The notes beneath the pieces are model-generated. The model worked only from the letters and a program-made list of their open reading frames with translations. It had not been told where the DNA came from and searched no databases. DNA of 64,000 nucleotides from Marinoscillum sp. (lineage in GTDB: Bacteria > Bacteroidota > Bacteroidia > Cytophagales > Cyclobacteriaceae): positions 1 through 64,000 of the forward strand of contig JAMWZA010000003.1 of assembly GCA_024305105.1 (NCBI GenBank), read 5' to 3'. A program made the translations under genes and the position numbers. Shown here piece after piece: positions 55,899 to 63,477 of the stretch; the first letter of the stretch is position 1, and each line of letters starts with the position of its first letter.

Positions 55899-56447
55899 AT
55901 GAATAAGCTATTTTTTACACTAATCACAATGCTTTTTCAAGCACAGCTGCTCATTGCTCAGCCGTTAATTGACCGGGCAGGGAAGGCATCATTTTACTCT
56001 GAAGCACCATTAGAAGATATTGAAGCAGTGAATGAAACTTTGCTAGGAGCCATTGATCTGGATAAAGGAACCTTGGCTGTATCCATGTCTATCAAAGGGT
56101 TTCATTTTGATAACAGTTTGATGGAAGAACATTTCAATGAAAACTATCTGGAGTCAGACAAGTATCCCAAGGCTCAATTCAGTGGGAAAATTAAAGACTT
56201 TTCCAACTTAGATTTTTCAAAATCGGGATCATTTGAGGTGGTTGTGGAAGGACTAATCGAAATACATGGAGTCAAGAAGACACTGGAGACCATTGTGCGA
56301 TTTGAGCGCTCTGCCGACCGATTACTGGCTAATACGCAGTTTGACATTGCAGTTGATGATTTTGATGTAGACATTCCCAAACTGGTCATCAAAAATATAG
56401 CTGAAGTGGTGGAGGTGAAGGCATCATTTAACTTTAAGAAAGACTAG
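55899..56447 (+). CDS. YceI-family periplasmic lipid-binding-like protein
   Basis: This 182-residue secreted protein has a signal peptide ending near LLIAQ. It shows the YceI lipocalin-like pattern: ASFYSEAPLEDIEAVN, ESDKYPKAQFSGKI, and the C-terminal FNFKKD strand. YceI proteins bind isoprenoid lipids and often accompany cytochromes. It lies 30 bases after the cytochrome-like gene. Confidence 0.88.
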   Translation: MNKLFFTLITMLFQAQLLIAQPLIDRAGKASFYSEAPLEDIEAVNETLLGAIDLDKGTLAVSMSIKGFHFDNSLMEEHFNENYLESDKYPKAQFSGKIKDFSNLDFSKSGSFEVVVEGLIEIHGVKKTLETIVRFERSADRLLANTQFDIAVDDFDVDIPKLVIKNIAEVVEVKASFNFKKD

Positions 56448-56448
56448 A

Positions 56449-57315
56449 ATGACGAAACACTTAATTCTTTTATGTTTTCTATCTCTGGCAGGTAGATCGC
56501 TGATTGCTCAGGATGATTTGCTTGCTGCTTTGGAAGCGGAACAATCCGAACATAAGGAATATGTAGAAGCTACCTTTAAGGGAACACGTTTGATCAATGG
56601 ACATTCCATAGAGACGAGAAAAAAGGGTGTAATGGATTTCATCATTGCCCACAGGTTCGGAACAGCAGATGGTGGTATCTATGAACTTTTTGGTCTGGAC
56701 AATGCCAGCATTCGCATCGGTCTTGAATATGCGCTTACAGATAGGTTTTATTTTGGACTAGGTCGTAATTCTTTTGAGAAAACATACGATGGCTTTGTGA
56801 AGTATCGATTGTTAAGACAATCCACTGGGAATGGATCAATTCCGATTTCTGTGACATGGTTTAGCTCCATGGCTATCAGAACATTGAAAGAGCCTGAATA
56901 TGATTTAAATATCGTTGACAGATCAGCATATACGCATCAGTTGCTGATCGCTAGCAAAGTCAATAGCGTAATCTCTTTACAATTAATGCCATCGTGGGTG
57001 CATCGAAATGTCATTCGTCCTGAAGATAGTAACAATGATGTTTTCGCTCTGGGAATGGGTGGACGAATCAAGCTTAATCCACGGGTAGCCATTTGTATGG
57101 AATATTATCATCAGTATCAATCGCTTAATGACCTGACTAAAAATGCATTGGCTATCGGGTTTGATATTGAAACGGGAGGGCACGTTTTCCAGCTACAGTT
57201 TACCAACGCGACTTCCATGGTTCCAAAGGGGTTTATATCGGAGACATCAAATGATTTTTTCGATGGCGAAATTCATTTTGGCTTTAACATTTCCAGGACT
57301 TTTCAAGTAAACTAA
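56449..57315 (+). CDS. DUF5777-like outer membrane beta-barrel protein
   Basis: This 288-residue protein has a signal peptide ending near SLIAQ. The segments KGTRLINGHSIET, VMDFIIAHRFGTADGG and ALTDRFYFGLGRNS match the DUF5777 family of beta-barrel proteins, which often follow cytochrome and YceI genes in Bacteroidota. It starts one base after the YceI stop. The function is unknown. Confidence 0.82.
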   Translation: MTKHLILLCFLSLAGRSLIAQDDLLAALEAEQSEHKEYVEATFKGTRLINGHSIETRKKGVMDFIIAHRFGTADGGIYELFGLDNASIRIGLEYALTDRFYFGLGRNSFEKTYDGFVKYRLLRQSTGNGSIPISVTWFSSMAIRTLKEPEYDLNIVDRSAYTHQLLIASKVNSVISLQLMPSWVHRNVIRPEDSNNDVFALGMGGRIKLNPRVAICMEYYHQYQSLNDLTKNALAIGFDIETGGHVFQLQFTNATSMVPKGFISETSNDFFDGEIHFGFNISRTFQVN

Positions 57316-57358
57316 AAGCAATAATATCTGGGACGATATCTTGTTGCGGGATGTCGTA

Positions 57359-57386
57359 GGGTTGGCTCATAGAGTCAACCCTTTTT
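57359..57386 (+). terminator. terminator after the YceI operon
   Basis: GGGTTGGCTC pairs with GAGTCAACCC (one G-T pair) around a three-base loop, followed by TTTTT. Confidence 0.8.
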
Positions 57387-57558
57387 GTGAACCTAAGGCG
57401 CAGGTAGGGCAAAAGAAAATCCTGACTTGTCAAGCCAAAACTTAGGTGTTAGGCCAGAAAATGTCGGGTTTTTGTTATTTCCTTAATGACGGATTTGTGC
57501 ATGTCGGAAATGTGCATGTATTTGGCGGTAACGTCATGATAAATTGTATTATCAGGTT
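57387..57558. other. non-coding stretch with TGTCGG-type repeats
   Basis: No ORF. It shares words with the promoter region at 54.7-55.0 kb (TTAGGTGTT and TGTCGG repeats), which suggests common regulation. Confidence 0.45.
57487..57519 (+). promoter_or_regulatory. tandem 15-base repeat TGACGGATTTGTGCA / TGTCGGAAATGTGCA
   Basis: Two head-to-tail copies with three differences, followed by a further TGT. The sequence matches the repeats at 54948-54983 and so may bind the same AraC-type regulator. Confidence 0.5.
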
Positions 57559-57559
57559 A

Positions 57560-57567
57560 TAGATTTG
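57560..57567 (+). promoter_or_regulatory. -7 promoter box TAGATTTG
   Basis: It matches TAnnTTTG exactly, downstream of the tandem repeats and upstream of the hairpin-rich stretch. Confidence 0.45.
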
Positions 57568-57711
57568 TATTCATAGAATAACAGCTAAATCTAAAAAAAG
57601 TACGCATAAGTGGAGGTGAAGTCAGTCGGTTGGCGCATTGTCAATCGGTCCATTGACCTCATTAAACTATTAAAGATTGGGCGTAGCATTTCTAATTAAG
57701 CGAAATGCTCT

Positions 57712-57742
57712 GGGGTGGCTTTGGCGGGCCACCCCTTATTTA
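57712..57742 (+). terminator. hairpin with weak T tract
   Basis: GGGGTGGC pairs with GCCACCCC and is followed by TTATTTAT. Confidence 0.6.
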
Positions 57743-57780
57743 TCATTCTATTGTAGCTATCAAATTGTGATTTTCTATGA

Positions 57781-57816
57781 AGCCCCGTGTCTCAATTTTG
57801 AGATCGGGGCTTTTTG
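57781..57816 (+). terminator. strong intrinsic terminator
   Basis: AGCCCCG and CGGGGCT enclose an inner stem, CTCAA/TTGAG, followed by TTTTTG. Confidence 0.82.
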
Positions 57817-57889
57817 CTTTCAAAACTGATTCTGTTGAGGAAGAATTGAAATTTTTTGTTAAAATGCGGTCTAATTAAACGACGATCAA

Positions 57890-58795
57890 ATGAGTAGCAA
57901 AAAACCTACGTTGGTAGTGCTCGCTGCAGGGATGGGGAGTAGATATGGTGGATTAAAACAAGTGGATGGTTTTGGTCCTAATGGTGAAACGATTACGGAC
58001 TACACCTTGTATGACGCAATTCGCGTAGGGTTTAAAAAAGTCGTTTTTGTTATCAGAAAGAGTTTTGCCGAGCAGTTTCAAAAATCATTTGATGAGAAGC
58101 TAGCTGGAAAAATTGAAGTGGCTTATGTCTATCAGGAGCTGGGTGCCCTTCCTGAGGGATGGTCCGTGCCAGAAGGCAGAGAAAAACCATGGGGTACCGG
58201 TCATGCTGTAATGGTTGCCAAAGATGCAGTGGAAGGTCCATTTGCTATTGTGAATGCAGATGATTTTTATGGCCAAAATTCGCTGCAGCTTATTTTAAAT
58301 CAATTGCTCAATCTAGATGAACAGAGCATAGCTGCGTGTATGGTTGGGTTTGTTCTGGAAAAAACCCTTTCGGATCATGGTCGGGTTTCTCGTGGAATTT
58401 GTACGATTAACGAGGGGCATTTGGAACGAATTGTCGAGCGAACACATATATTCTCAAAACCAGGTGGTGGGGCTTATTATGTAGAGAATGATGAAAATCA
58501 TGACCTTACGGGTAAAGAAATCGTTTCAATGAATTTGATGGGATTTACTCCAGCAGCTTTTAAACTGATGGATTCCATGTTTGCAGCTTTTCTGGAACAC
58601 CAGGGAGCTGAACTGAAGTCTGAATTTTATATCCCTTCCGTTTTAGACGAGATTCGCAGAAATCATGCAGACGTACCAGTGGGAATGTCAGAAGATCAGT
58701 GGTTTGGAGTGACTTATGCTGAAGATAAAGCAGTAGTAGAAACCAAACTGAAGGAGTTGACAGCTGATGGAGCCTATCCCAAAAATCTGTGGTAA
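57890..58795 (+). CDS. sugar nucleotidyltransferase
   Basis: This 301-residue cytoplasmic enzyme has the NTP-transferase signature LAAGMGSRYGGLKQVDG (~residues 10-26) and NADDFYG for metal and sugar-phosphate binding. It transfers a nucleotide to a sugar-1-phosphate. With galE next, a UTP-hexose-1-phosphate uridylyltransferase role in galactose handling is likely but not proven. Confidence 0.83.
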   Translation: MSSKKPTLVVLAAGMGSRYGGLKQVDGFGPNGETITDYTLYDAIRVGFKKVVFVIRKSFAEQFQKSFDEKLAGKIEVAYVYQELGALPEGWSVPEGREKPWGTGHAVMVAKDAVEGPFAIVNADDFYGQNSLQLILNQLLNLDEQSIAACMVGFVLEKTLSDHGRVSRGICTINEGHLERIVERTHIFSKPGGGAYYVENDENHDLTGKEIVSMNLMGFTPAAFKLMDSMFAAFLEHQGAELKSEFYIPSVLDEIRRNHADVPVGMSEDQWFGVTYAEDKAVVETKLKELTADGAYPKNLW

Positions 58796-58860
58796 CCCAA
58801 CCCAAAACCCAGGTTGAGAACAATTCAGCTAAATCTTCAGGACATCACAGTCGGTACACT

Positions 58861-58868
58861 TAGTTTTG
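58861..58868 (+). promoter_or_regulatory. possible -7 box TAGTTTTG before galE
   Basis: It matches TAnnTTTG and lies 22 bases before the galE start. No -33 TTG at the right distance is seen. Confidence 0.35.
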
Positions 58869-58890
58869 TATAGATCCTAAAATCAAAGAC

Positions 58891-59913
58891 ATGAAAATAT
58901 TAGTTACAGGTGGTACCGGTTATATTGGCTCGCATACGGTGGTTAAGTTGTTGGAACAAAACTACGAGGTGGTCATCGTTGATGATTTATCGAACTCTGA
59001 AGAGAGTGTACTGGACGCGATCAAAGAGATCACCGGTAAGCAACCGCTTTTTTATCAATTTGATTTGTGTGATTCGGTTAAAGTTGCTGAGCTTTTTACT
59101 GAGCATAAGGACATTCAGGCGATAATTCACTTTGCGGCCAGTAAGGCGGTGGGAGAGTCCGTTCAGAATCCACTGAAGTACTACAGAAACAATCTGGATT
59201 CGCTGATCAATTTGCTGTATCAGATGGAGCAGCATAGTATCTCTAATATGGTTTTCTCTTCATCTTGTACGGTTTATGGTCAGCCAGATAAACTTCCAGT
59301 GACCGAACAGACACCTTTCAAGCCAGCCGAATCTCCTTATGGGAATACCAAACAGGTGGGTGAAGAAATCTTGAGAGATACCACCAATGCCATCGACCAA
59401 ATCCAGGCGATAGCACTTCGTTACTTTAATCCAGTGGGTGCACATGAGTCGGCACTAATTGGTGAATTACCCAAAGGTGTGCCGAATAACCTGGTGCCTT
59501 TCATTACGCAAACTGCAGCAGGCGAACGTGAGCAGCTCAGTATTTTCGGTAGTGATTACGATACTCATGATGGTACGGCCATGAGGGATTACATCCATGT
59601 AGTGGATTTGGCAGATGCCCATGTAATCGCTCTGGAACGATTGCTTGATACGAAGCAAAAGTCTTCATTTGAGTTTTTTAATCTGGGTACTGGAAATGGT
59701 TGTACTGTTCTGGAAACGGTGAAAAAATTCGAAGAAGTATCAGGAGTTCAGTTGAATTACAAGTTGACTGATCGCAGACCTGGCGATGTTGAGAAAATCT
59801 ATGCAGATACTTCCTTCGCCAACAAAGAGCTTGGATGGAGTGCGAAGCTTGGATTGGGCGACATGATGGCATCTGCCTGGAAATGGCAGAAACGAATTTC
59901 TAAAATTGATTAG
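58891..59913 (+). CDS. galE: UDP-glucose 4-epimerase
   Basis: This 340-residue extended SDR interconverts UDP-galactose and UDP-glucose. It has the NAD-binding motif VTGGTGYIGSHTVVKL, the segment HFAASKAVGESVQNPLKYYRNN, SSSCTVYG, and the active-site tyrosine in SPYGNTKQVGE. RYFNPVGAHES and GTAMRDYIHVVDLADAH are also GalE hallmarks. It would channel galactose released by the galactan locus into central metabolism. Confidence 0.95.
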   Translation: MKILVTGGTGYIGSHTVVKLLEQNYEVVIVDDLSNSEESVLDAIKEITGKQPLFYQFDLCDSVKVAELFTEHKDIQAIIHFAASKAVGESVQNPLKYYRNNLDSLINLLYQMEQHSISNMVFSSSCTVYGQPDKLPVTEQTPFKPAESPYGNTKQVGEEILRDTTNAIDQIQAIALRYFNPVGAHESALIGELPKGVPNNLVPFITQTAAGEREQLSIFGSDYDTHDGTAMRDYIHVVDLADAHVIALERLLDTKQKSSFEFFNLGTGNGCTVLETVKKFEEVSGVQLNYKLTDRRPGDVEKIYADTSFANKELGWSAKLGLGDMMASAWKWQKRISKID

Positions 59914-59968
59914 GATAAGGGTAGGTTTTTCTATTTCTTAAAGGAATATCGTTCACTCATTAAGCACC

Positions 59969-60454
59969 ATGGAAGAAGTAGATAAGCCCATAAATGAACT
60001 CATTCAAAACTTACCACAAACGGGCAAATTGCTCTGGATAGGTGTTCGTCCAGAGCGGAAAAAAGCACTACAGAGTGTGCAATCCGTTGAAATCTCTGAA
60101 GAGGCCGGATTAGTTGGTGATCATTATGCTGCTAAAAGCAAGAAGCGTCAGGTTACCTTAATTCAGCAGGAGCATCTTGACGCAGTTTCTTCATTTCTGG
60201 GTAAAGAAGTAGGTCCAGACCTTACGAGAAGAAATCTAGTAGTGCAAGGCATTAATTTATTTGCTTTGCGCAATGTTCAATTTAAAATTGGGGAGGTGAT
60301 TCTGGAAGGAACGGGCTATTGTCATCCTTGTTCCAGGATGGAAGAGAATTTGGGACCTGGTGGCTACAACGCCATGCGTGGACATGGTGGGATTACAGCT
60401 AAGGTGATAAAAGGGGGAGAGATTAATGTTAGAGATGAAATTAAGCTAATCTAA
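59969..60454 (+). CDS. MOSC domain protein
   Basis: This 161-residue protein is essentially a single MOSC domain (molybdenum cofactor sulfurase C-terminal-like), with GLVGDHYAAKSKKRQVTLIQ, LTRRNLVVQGINL and GTGYCHPCSRMEENLGPGG containing the conserved Cys. MOSC proteins handle sulfur or molybdopterin. The neighbouring Mo-cofactor genes fit. It converges with the TauE/SafE gene, the stops overlapping by 4 bases. Confidence 0.88.
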   Translation: MEEVDKPINELIQNLPQTGKLLWIGVRPERKKALQSVQSVEISEEAGLVGDHYAAKSKKRQVTLIQQEHLDAVSSFLGKEVGPDLTRRNLVVQGINLFALRNVQFKIGEVILEGTGYCHPCSRMEENLGPGGYNAMRGHGGITAKVIKGGEINVRDEIKLI

Positions 60455-61206
60455 ATCCTTATCCCAAAACCATGCATCAACAAAAGCCTCAATCCCACAT
60501 AAGTCACTAAAATGGCTGTAAGAACGCCTAAGAATCTGAGATTGAAACGCTTGTTCGAAAGGTAAGAACCGAGACTCCCTCCGAGCATAACAGCGATAAC
60601 CAATTGAACAATCAAACTTCCATTGAGCTGGAATGTCCCAGCAATCGTCAGTCCAATCAGCCCGGCAATAGAGTTCACGAGGATAAATAGCGACGCAAGC
60701 GCAGCTACTGTTCTGGTGTTGGTCCAGTTGAGTAAGTTCAATGTAGGAGAGAGGAAGATGCCACCACCGATTCCAGAAACACCAGCAAGAAATCCAATAG
60801 CCCCGCCAAGACCAAACTTATTGATAAGGCTAAACTCTCGGTTTTGTGCCGTGGTTCTAATATAGCGTAGTAAGAGAAAGCCACCTGAAAGCATTAAGGC
60901 AGAACCTAGAATCAAAAAGAACAAGGTTTGAGACAACCTGAGTTGAGCTCCGAAATATGCTAAAGGAATGCTGGAAATGAGGAATGGCCAAAACAACTTG
61001 AAATTGAATACCTTGTTTTTAATAAACACGAACGTTCCAATGCTCACCACACAAATATTAAGAATGAGTGCGGTAGATCGGATTTCATAGAAATCAGCGA
61101 AGAACAGACTCAGTATTGCCAAATAGCTGGATCCACCTCCAAAGCCCACAGAACTGTAGAACAATGCGATAAAAAAGAAGACGATTGGCAGGTATTCCAG
61201 AGGCAT
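60451..61206 (-). CDS. TauE/SafE (TSUP) family permease
   Basis: This 251-residue membrane protein of about eight helices has the family segment FYSSVGFGGGSSYLAIL and a second GVSGIGGGIFLSPTLNLL repeat. It probably exports an inorganic or organic sulfur anion such as sulfite. It is the second TSUP gene in the window but is only distantly similar to the one at 10.0 kb. It lies downstream of the moa operon on the same strand. Confidence 0.87.
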   Translation of the reverse strand: MPLEYLPIVFFFIALFYSSVGFGGGSSYLAILSLFFADFYEIRSTALILNICVVSIGTFVFIKNKVFNFKLFWPFLISSIPLAYFGAQLRLSQTLFFLILGSALMLSGGFLLLRYIRTTAQNREFSLINKFGLGGAIGFLAGVSGIGGGIFLSPTLNLLNWTNTRTVAALASLFILVNSIAGLIGLTIAGTFQLNGSLIVQLVIAVMLGGSLGSYLSNKRFNLRFLGVLTAILVTYVGLRLLLMHGFGIRI

Positions 61207-61244
61207 AATTAAAACTGATGTCTTTTAAAGCTGTTTCTTCGACG

Positions 61245-61265
61245 AAAGGAGAAGTCTTTCTCCAG
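61245..61265 (-). terminator. weak hairpin after moeA
   Basis: On the minus strand GGAGAAA and TTCTCC form a short stem followed by TTTCG. It may reduce read-through into the permease gene. Confidence 0.35.
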
Positions 61266-61333
61266 GATTTGCCGAATGTTTCAAGGATGGTGTCTTCATG
61301 CTATTTAGATCTGATACCTGTTAAAAGTCAAGG

Positions 61334-62494
61334 CTATAAAATGATACATGTCACGTTATCAGATTCGTTATAGATCCCCGGCTCCAAAAGCACCAACGCA
61401 TTGGCTAGAGCCATGGAATGAATCATGGACGAACTCTGACCATCTAATATGGAAACCTCACTTGCTTCGAGCCTGGCTTTTAGAAATGCTGGCCGATCTC
61501 CTTTGAGCTCAAAGGAATGAGTCAGTGGTGTCTTAATTCGTGGAAGACCAGCGGCGTTTGCTCCACTCATCTGCTGAAGCAGAGGCAGCACATAGATGTA
61601 AAAACAGGTAAGAGAAGAGGCCGGATTGCCCGGTAGCGCAAAGACAAACTTGTGTCCTTTTCGTCCAAAGTAAAGTGGCTTTCCGGGCTTCTGCGCAATT
61701 TTGTAAAACACTTCCTCTACGCCATTTTCTTCAAGAGCTTCCTTGACATAATCATAGTCACCCACGGAAATTCCTCCTGAGAGTAATAGTACATCTGACT
61801 TGGCGAGGTAATCGGCTATACCTTCTTTTATTTGGTTGTAATTGTCTTTTATTTGTTGTTTTTCAGCACATTCAAAGTCATACTTTTTCAATGCCGAAAC
61901 AATGGCATAACTGTTGGATTCGTAAATCTGTCCGCTAGAAAGAGGCTTTCCGGGAGGCACGAGCTCATTTCCAGTAGAAATCAATCGTATAGAAGGTTTC
62001 TTAAACACGCTAACCTGATCAAACCCCAATGAACCGATCAGGCCAACTGTTGCCGCTGTGATGTGCTGCCCTTGTTGAAAGACTTCCTGACCGTTAGACA
62101 ATTCTCCGCCTTTTGGTCGTACATTTTGGTTGGCTTTCAGTTCCATCAGCACTTTTAATGTGTTTCCGTCAACTTCAGTTTTCTCCTGCATGACCACTGC
62201 TGAAGTGTTTTCAGGAACCTTACCTCCGGTAAATATGCGTATGGCTTTACCTTCCACAAGTGTCTTATTCCCGGTATCTCCTGCAGCTACTTCACCGATG
62301 ATTTCGTAAGTTTCTTGCAGACCACAAACCGCATAGCCATCCATCGCTGAATTGTCAAAAGCAGGTAAATCAAACGGGGCTCGAATGGTATCTGCCAGCC
62401 AGTAACCAATACTGTTTTCAAGGCTCACTTCTTTTTTTCGAAGCCCGACTTGTTGCTGAGTGATTTTTTGAAGTGCGTTTTCTATTGAGATCAT
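61334..62494 (-). CDS. moeA: molybdopterin molybdotransferase
   Basis: This 386-residue cytoplasmic enzyme inserts molybdate into molybdopterin-AMP. It has PFDLPAFDNSAMDGYAV, ITAATVGLIGSLG, the GDxVxxx-like block ISTGNELVPPGKPL, LLSGGISVGDYDYVKE and ALPGNPASSLTCFYIYVLP. It shares one base with the end of moaA, a translationally coupled order moaCB-moaA-moeA. Confidence 0.94.
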   Translation of the reverse strand: MISIENALQKITQQQVGLRKKEVSLENSIGYWLADTIRAPFDLPAFDNSAMDGYAVCGLQETYEIIGEVAAGDTGNKTLVEGKAIRIFTGGKVPENTSAVVMQEKTEVDGNTLKVLMELKANQNVRPKGGELSNGQEVFQQGQHITAATVGLIGSLGFDQVSVFKKPSIRLISTGNELVPPGKPLSSGQIYESNSYAIVSALKKYDFECAEKQQIKDNYNQIKEGIADYLAKSDVLLLSGGISVGDYDYVKEALEENGVEEVFYKIAQKPGKPLYFGRKGHKFVFALPGNPASSLTCFYIYVLPLLQQMSGANAAGLPRIKTPLTHSFELKGDRPAFLKARLEASEVSILDGQSSSMIHSMALANALVLLEPGIYNESDNVTCIIL

Positions 62495-63477
62495 TAGCCA
62501 CCAATTGAGGTCATCGAACGGTTGTTTTCATAATGGTCTGAATCCATCTTCAGCTCCATCCCATCCCTGGAGTATTTTTTGGATTGGATGCTATTTAGAA
62601 TCAAGTCACGAATATCATTTCCTGCTCTAAAGGAGGTGAGTAAATCAGTTTCTGAGTTGGCAAACAGGCAGTTTTTCATCTTACCATCTGCCGTAAGGCG
62701 AATTCGGTTACAATCCGAACAGAATGGATTGGTAATGGTGCTTACAATTCCAAATGTACCTTGATGTCCTGCTACTTTAAAGTTAACAGAAGTGCTGTGT
62801 TTTGGGTTGTCAAGGGGTAGCACCTCGCCAAACTTTTGACCAACCGTGGACCGTATTTCTTCTTGACTGACGCCTTTGCTCCAGTCCCATTTATTGCCTT
62901 TGAAAGGCATAAATTCAATGAACTTAATGTCGATGTTTTGATCTTTTGTGAGCGCGATGAAATCATTGATTTCAGCTTCATTCACTCCTTTAATCAATAC
63001 GACATTCAGCTTGATGTGAAAATTCCTGTCTGAAGCAGATTGAATATTATTCATGATGCGATCATAGTAATCGCGTTTGGTAATGAATACTGATTTAGCC
63101 TTATCCAAAGTGTCCAGGCTGATGTTGATTTTTCTCAATCCTATGGAATCGAAGAGATCTAAAAAACGATCCAGAAGGATGCCATTGGTGGTCAGCTTGA
63201 GTGTGACGCCAAGGTTTGCTAACTCCTGAATAAGGTATTCAAAGTTCTTGCGAATGAGGGGCTCTCCACCAGTGAGTCGTATGGTATCTACACCCAAATC
63301 ATTGAACGATTTGGCGATTCCAATGATCTCTTCCAATGTCATGATACTTGGCTTTTCCATCAACTCTATTCCATCCTCAGGCATGCAATAGAAACAGCGC
63401 AGATTGCACCTATCCGTGAGAGAAATCCTCAGGTAGGAGTGAGGTCGTCCAAATCGATCAACTATCTGTGAGCTCAT
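62494..63477 (-). CDS. moaA: GTP 3',8-cyclase
   Basis: This 327-residue radical-SAM enzyme makes the first step of molybdopterin synthesis. It has the N-terminal 4Fe-4S motif RCNLRCFYCMP, LRLTGGEPLIRK, the C-terminal cluster motif NPFCSDCNRIRLTADGKMKNC, and the functional C-terminal Gly-Gly (SIGG). It overlaps moeA and the MoaB part by one base each. Confidence 0.95.
   Translation of the reverse strand: MSSQIVDRFGRPHSYLRISLTDRCNLRCFYCMPEDGIELMEKPSIMTLEEIIGIAKSFNDLGVDTIRLTGGEPLIRKNFEYLIQELANLGVTLKLTTNGILLDRFLDLFDSIGLRKINISLDTLDKAKSVFITKRDYYDRIMNNIQSASDRNFHIKLNVVLIKGVNEAEINDFIALTKDQNIDIKFIEFMPFKGNKWDWSKGVSQEEIRSTVGQKFGEVLPLDNPKHSTSVNFKVAGHQGTFGIVSTITNPFCSDCNRIRLTADGKMKNCLFANSETDLLTSFRAGNDIRDLILNSIQSKKYSRDGMELKMDSDHYENNRSMTSIGG

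Larger units (their letters stand above)
57574..57816 (+). ncRNA. candidate small RNA (structured, unnamed)
   Basis: About 240 bases with no ORF lie between a -7 box and a strong terminator. Four hairpins can be drawn: GTCAAT/ATTGAC (57640-57657), AGCATTTC/GAAATGCT (57685-57709), GGGGTGGC/GCCACCCC (57712-57735, then TTATTTAT), and AGCCCCG/CGGGGCT with an inner CTCAA/TTGAG (57781-57811, then TTTTTG). The RNA could end at either of the last two. No known RNA family is recognised. The alternative is a pair of plain terminators plus a leader of the next gene. Confidence 0.4.
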
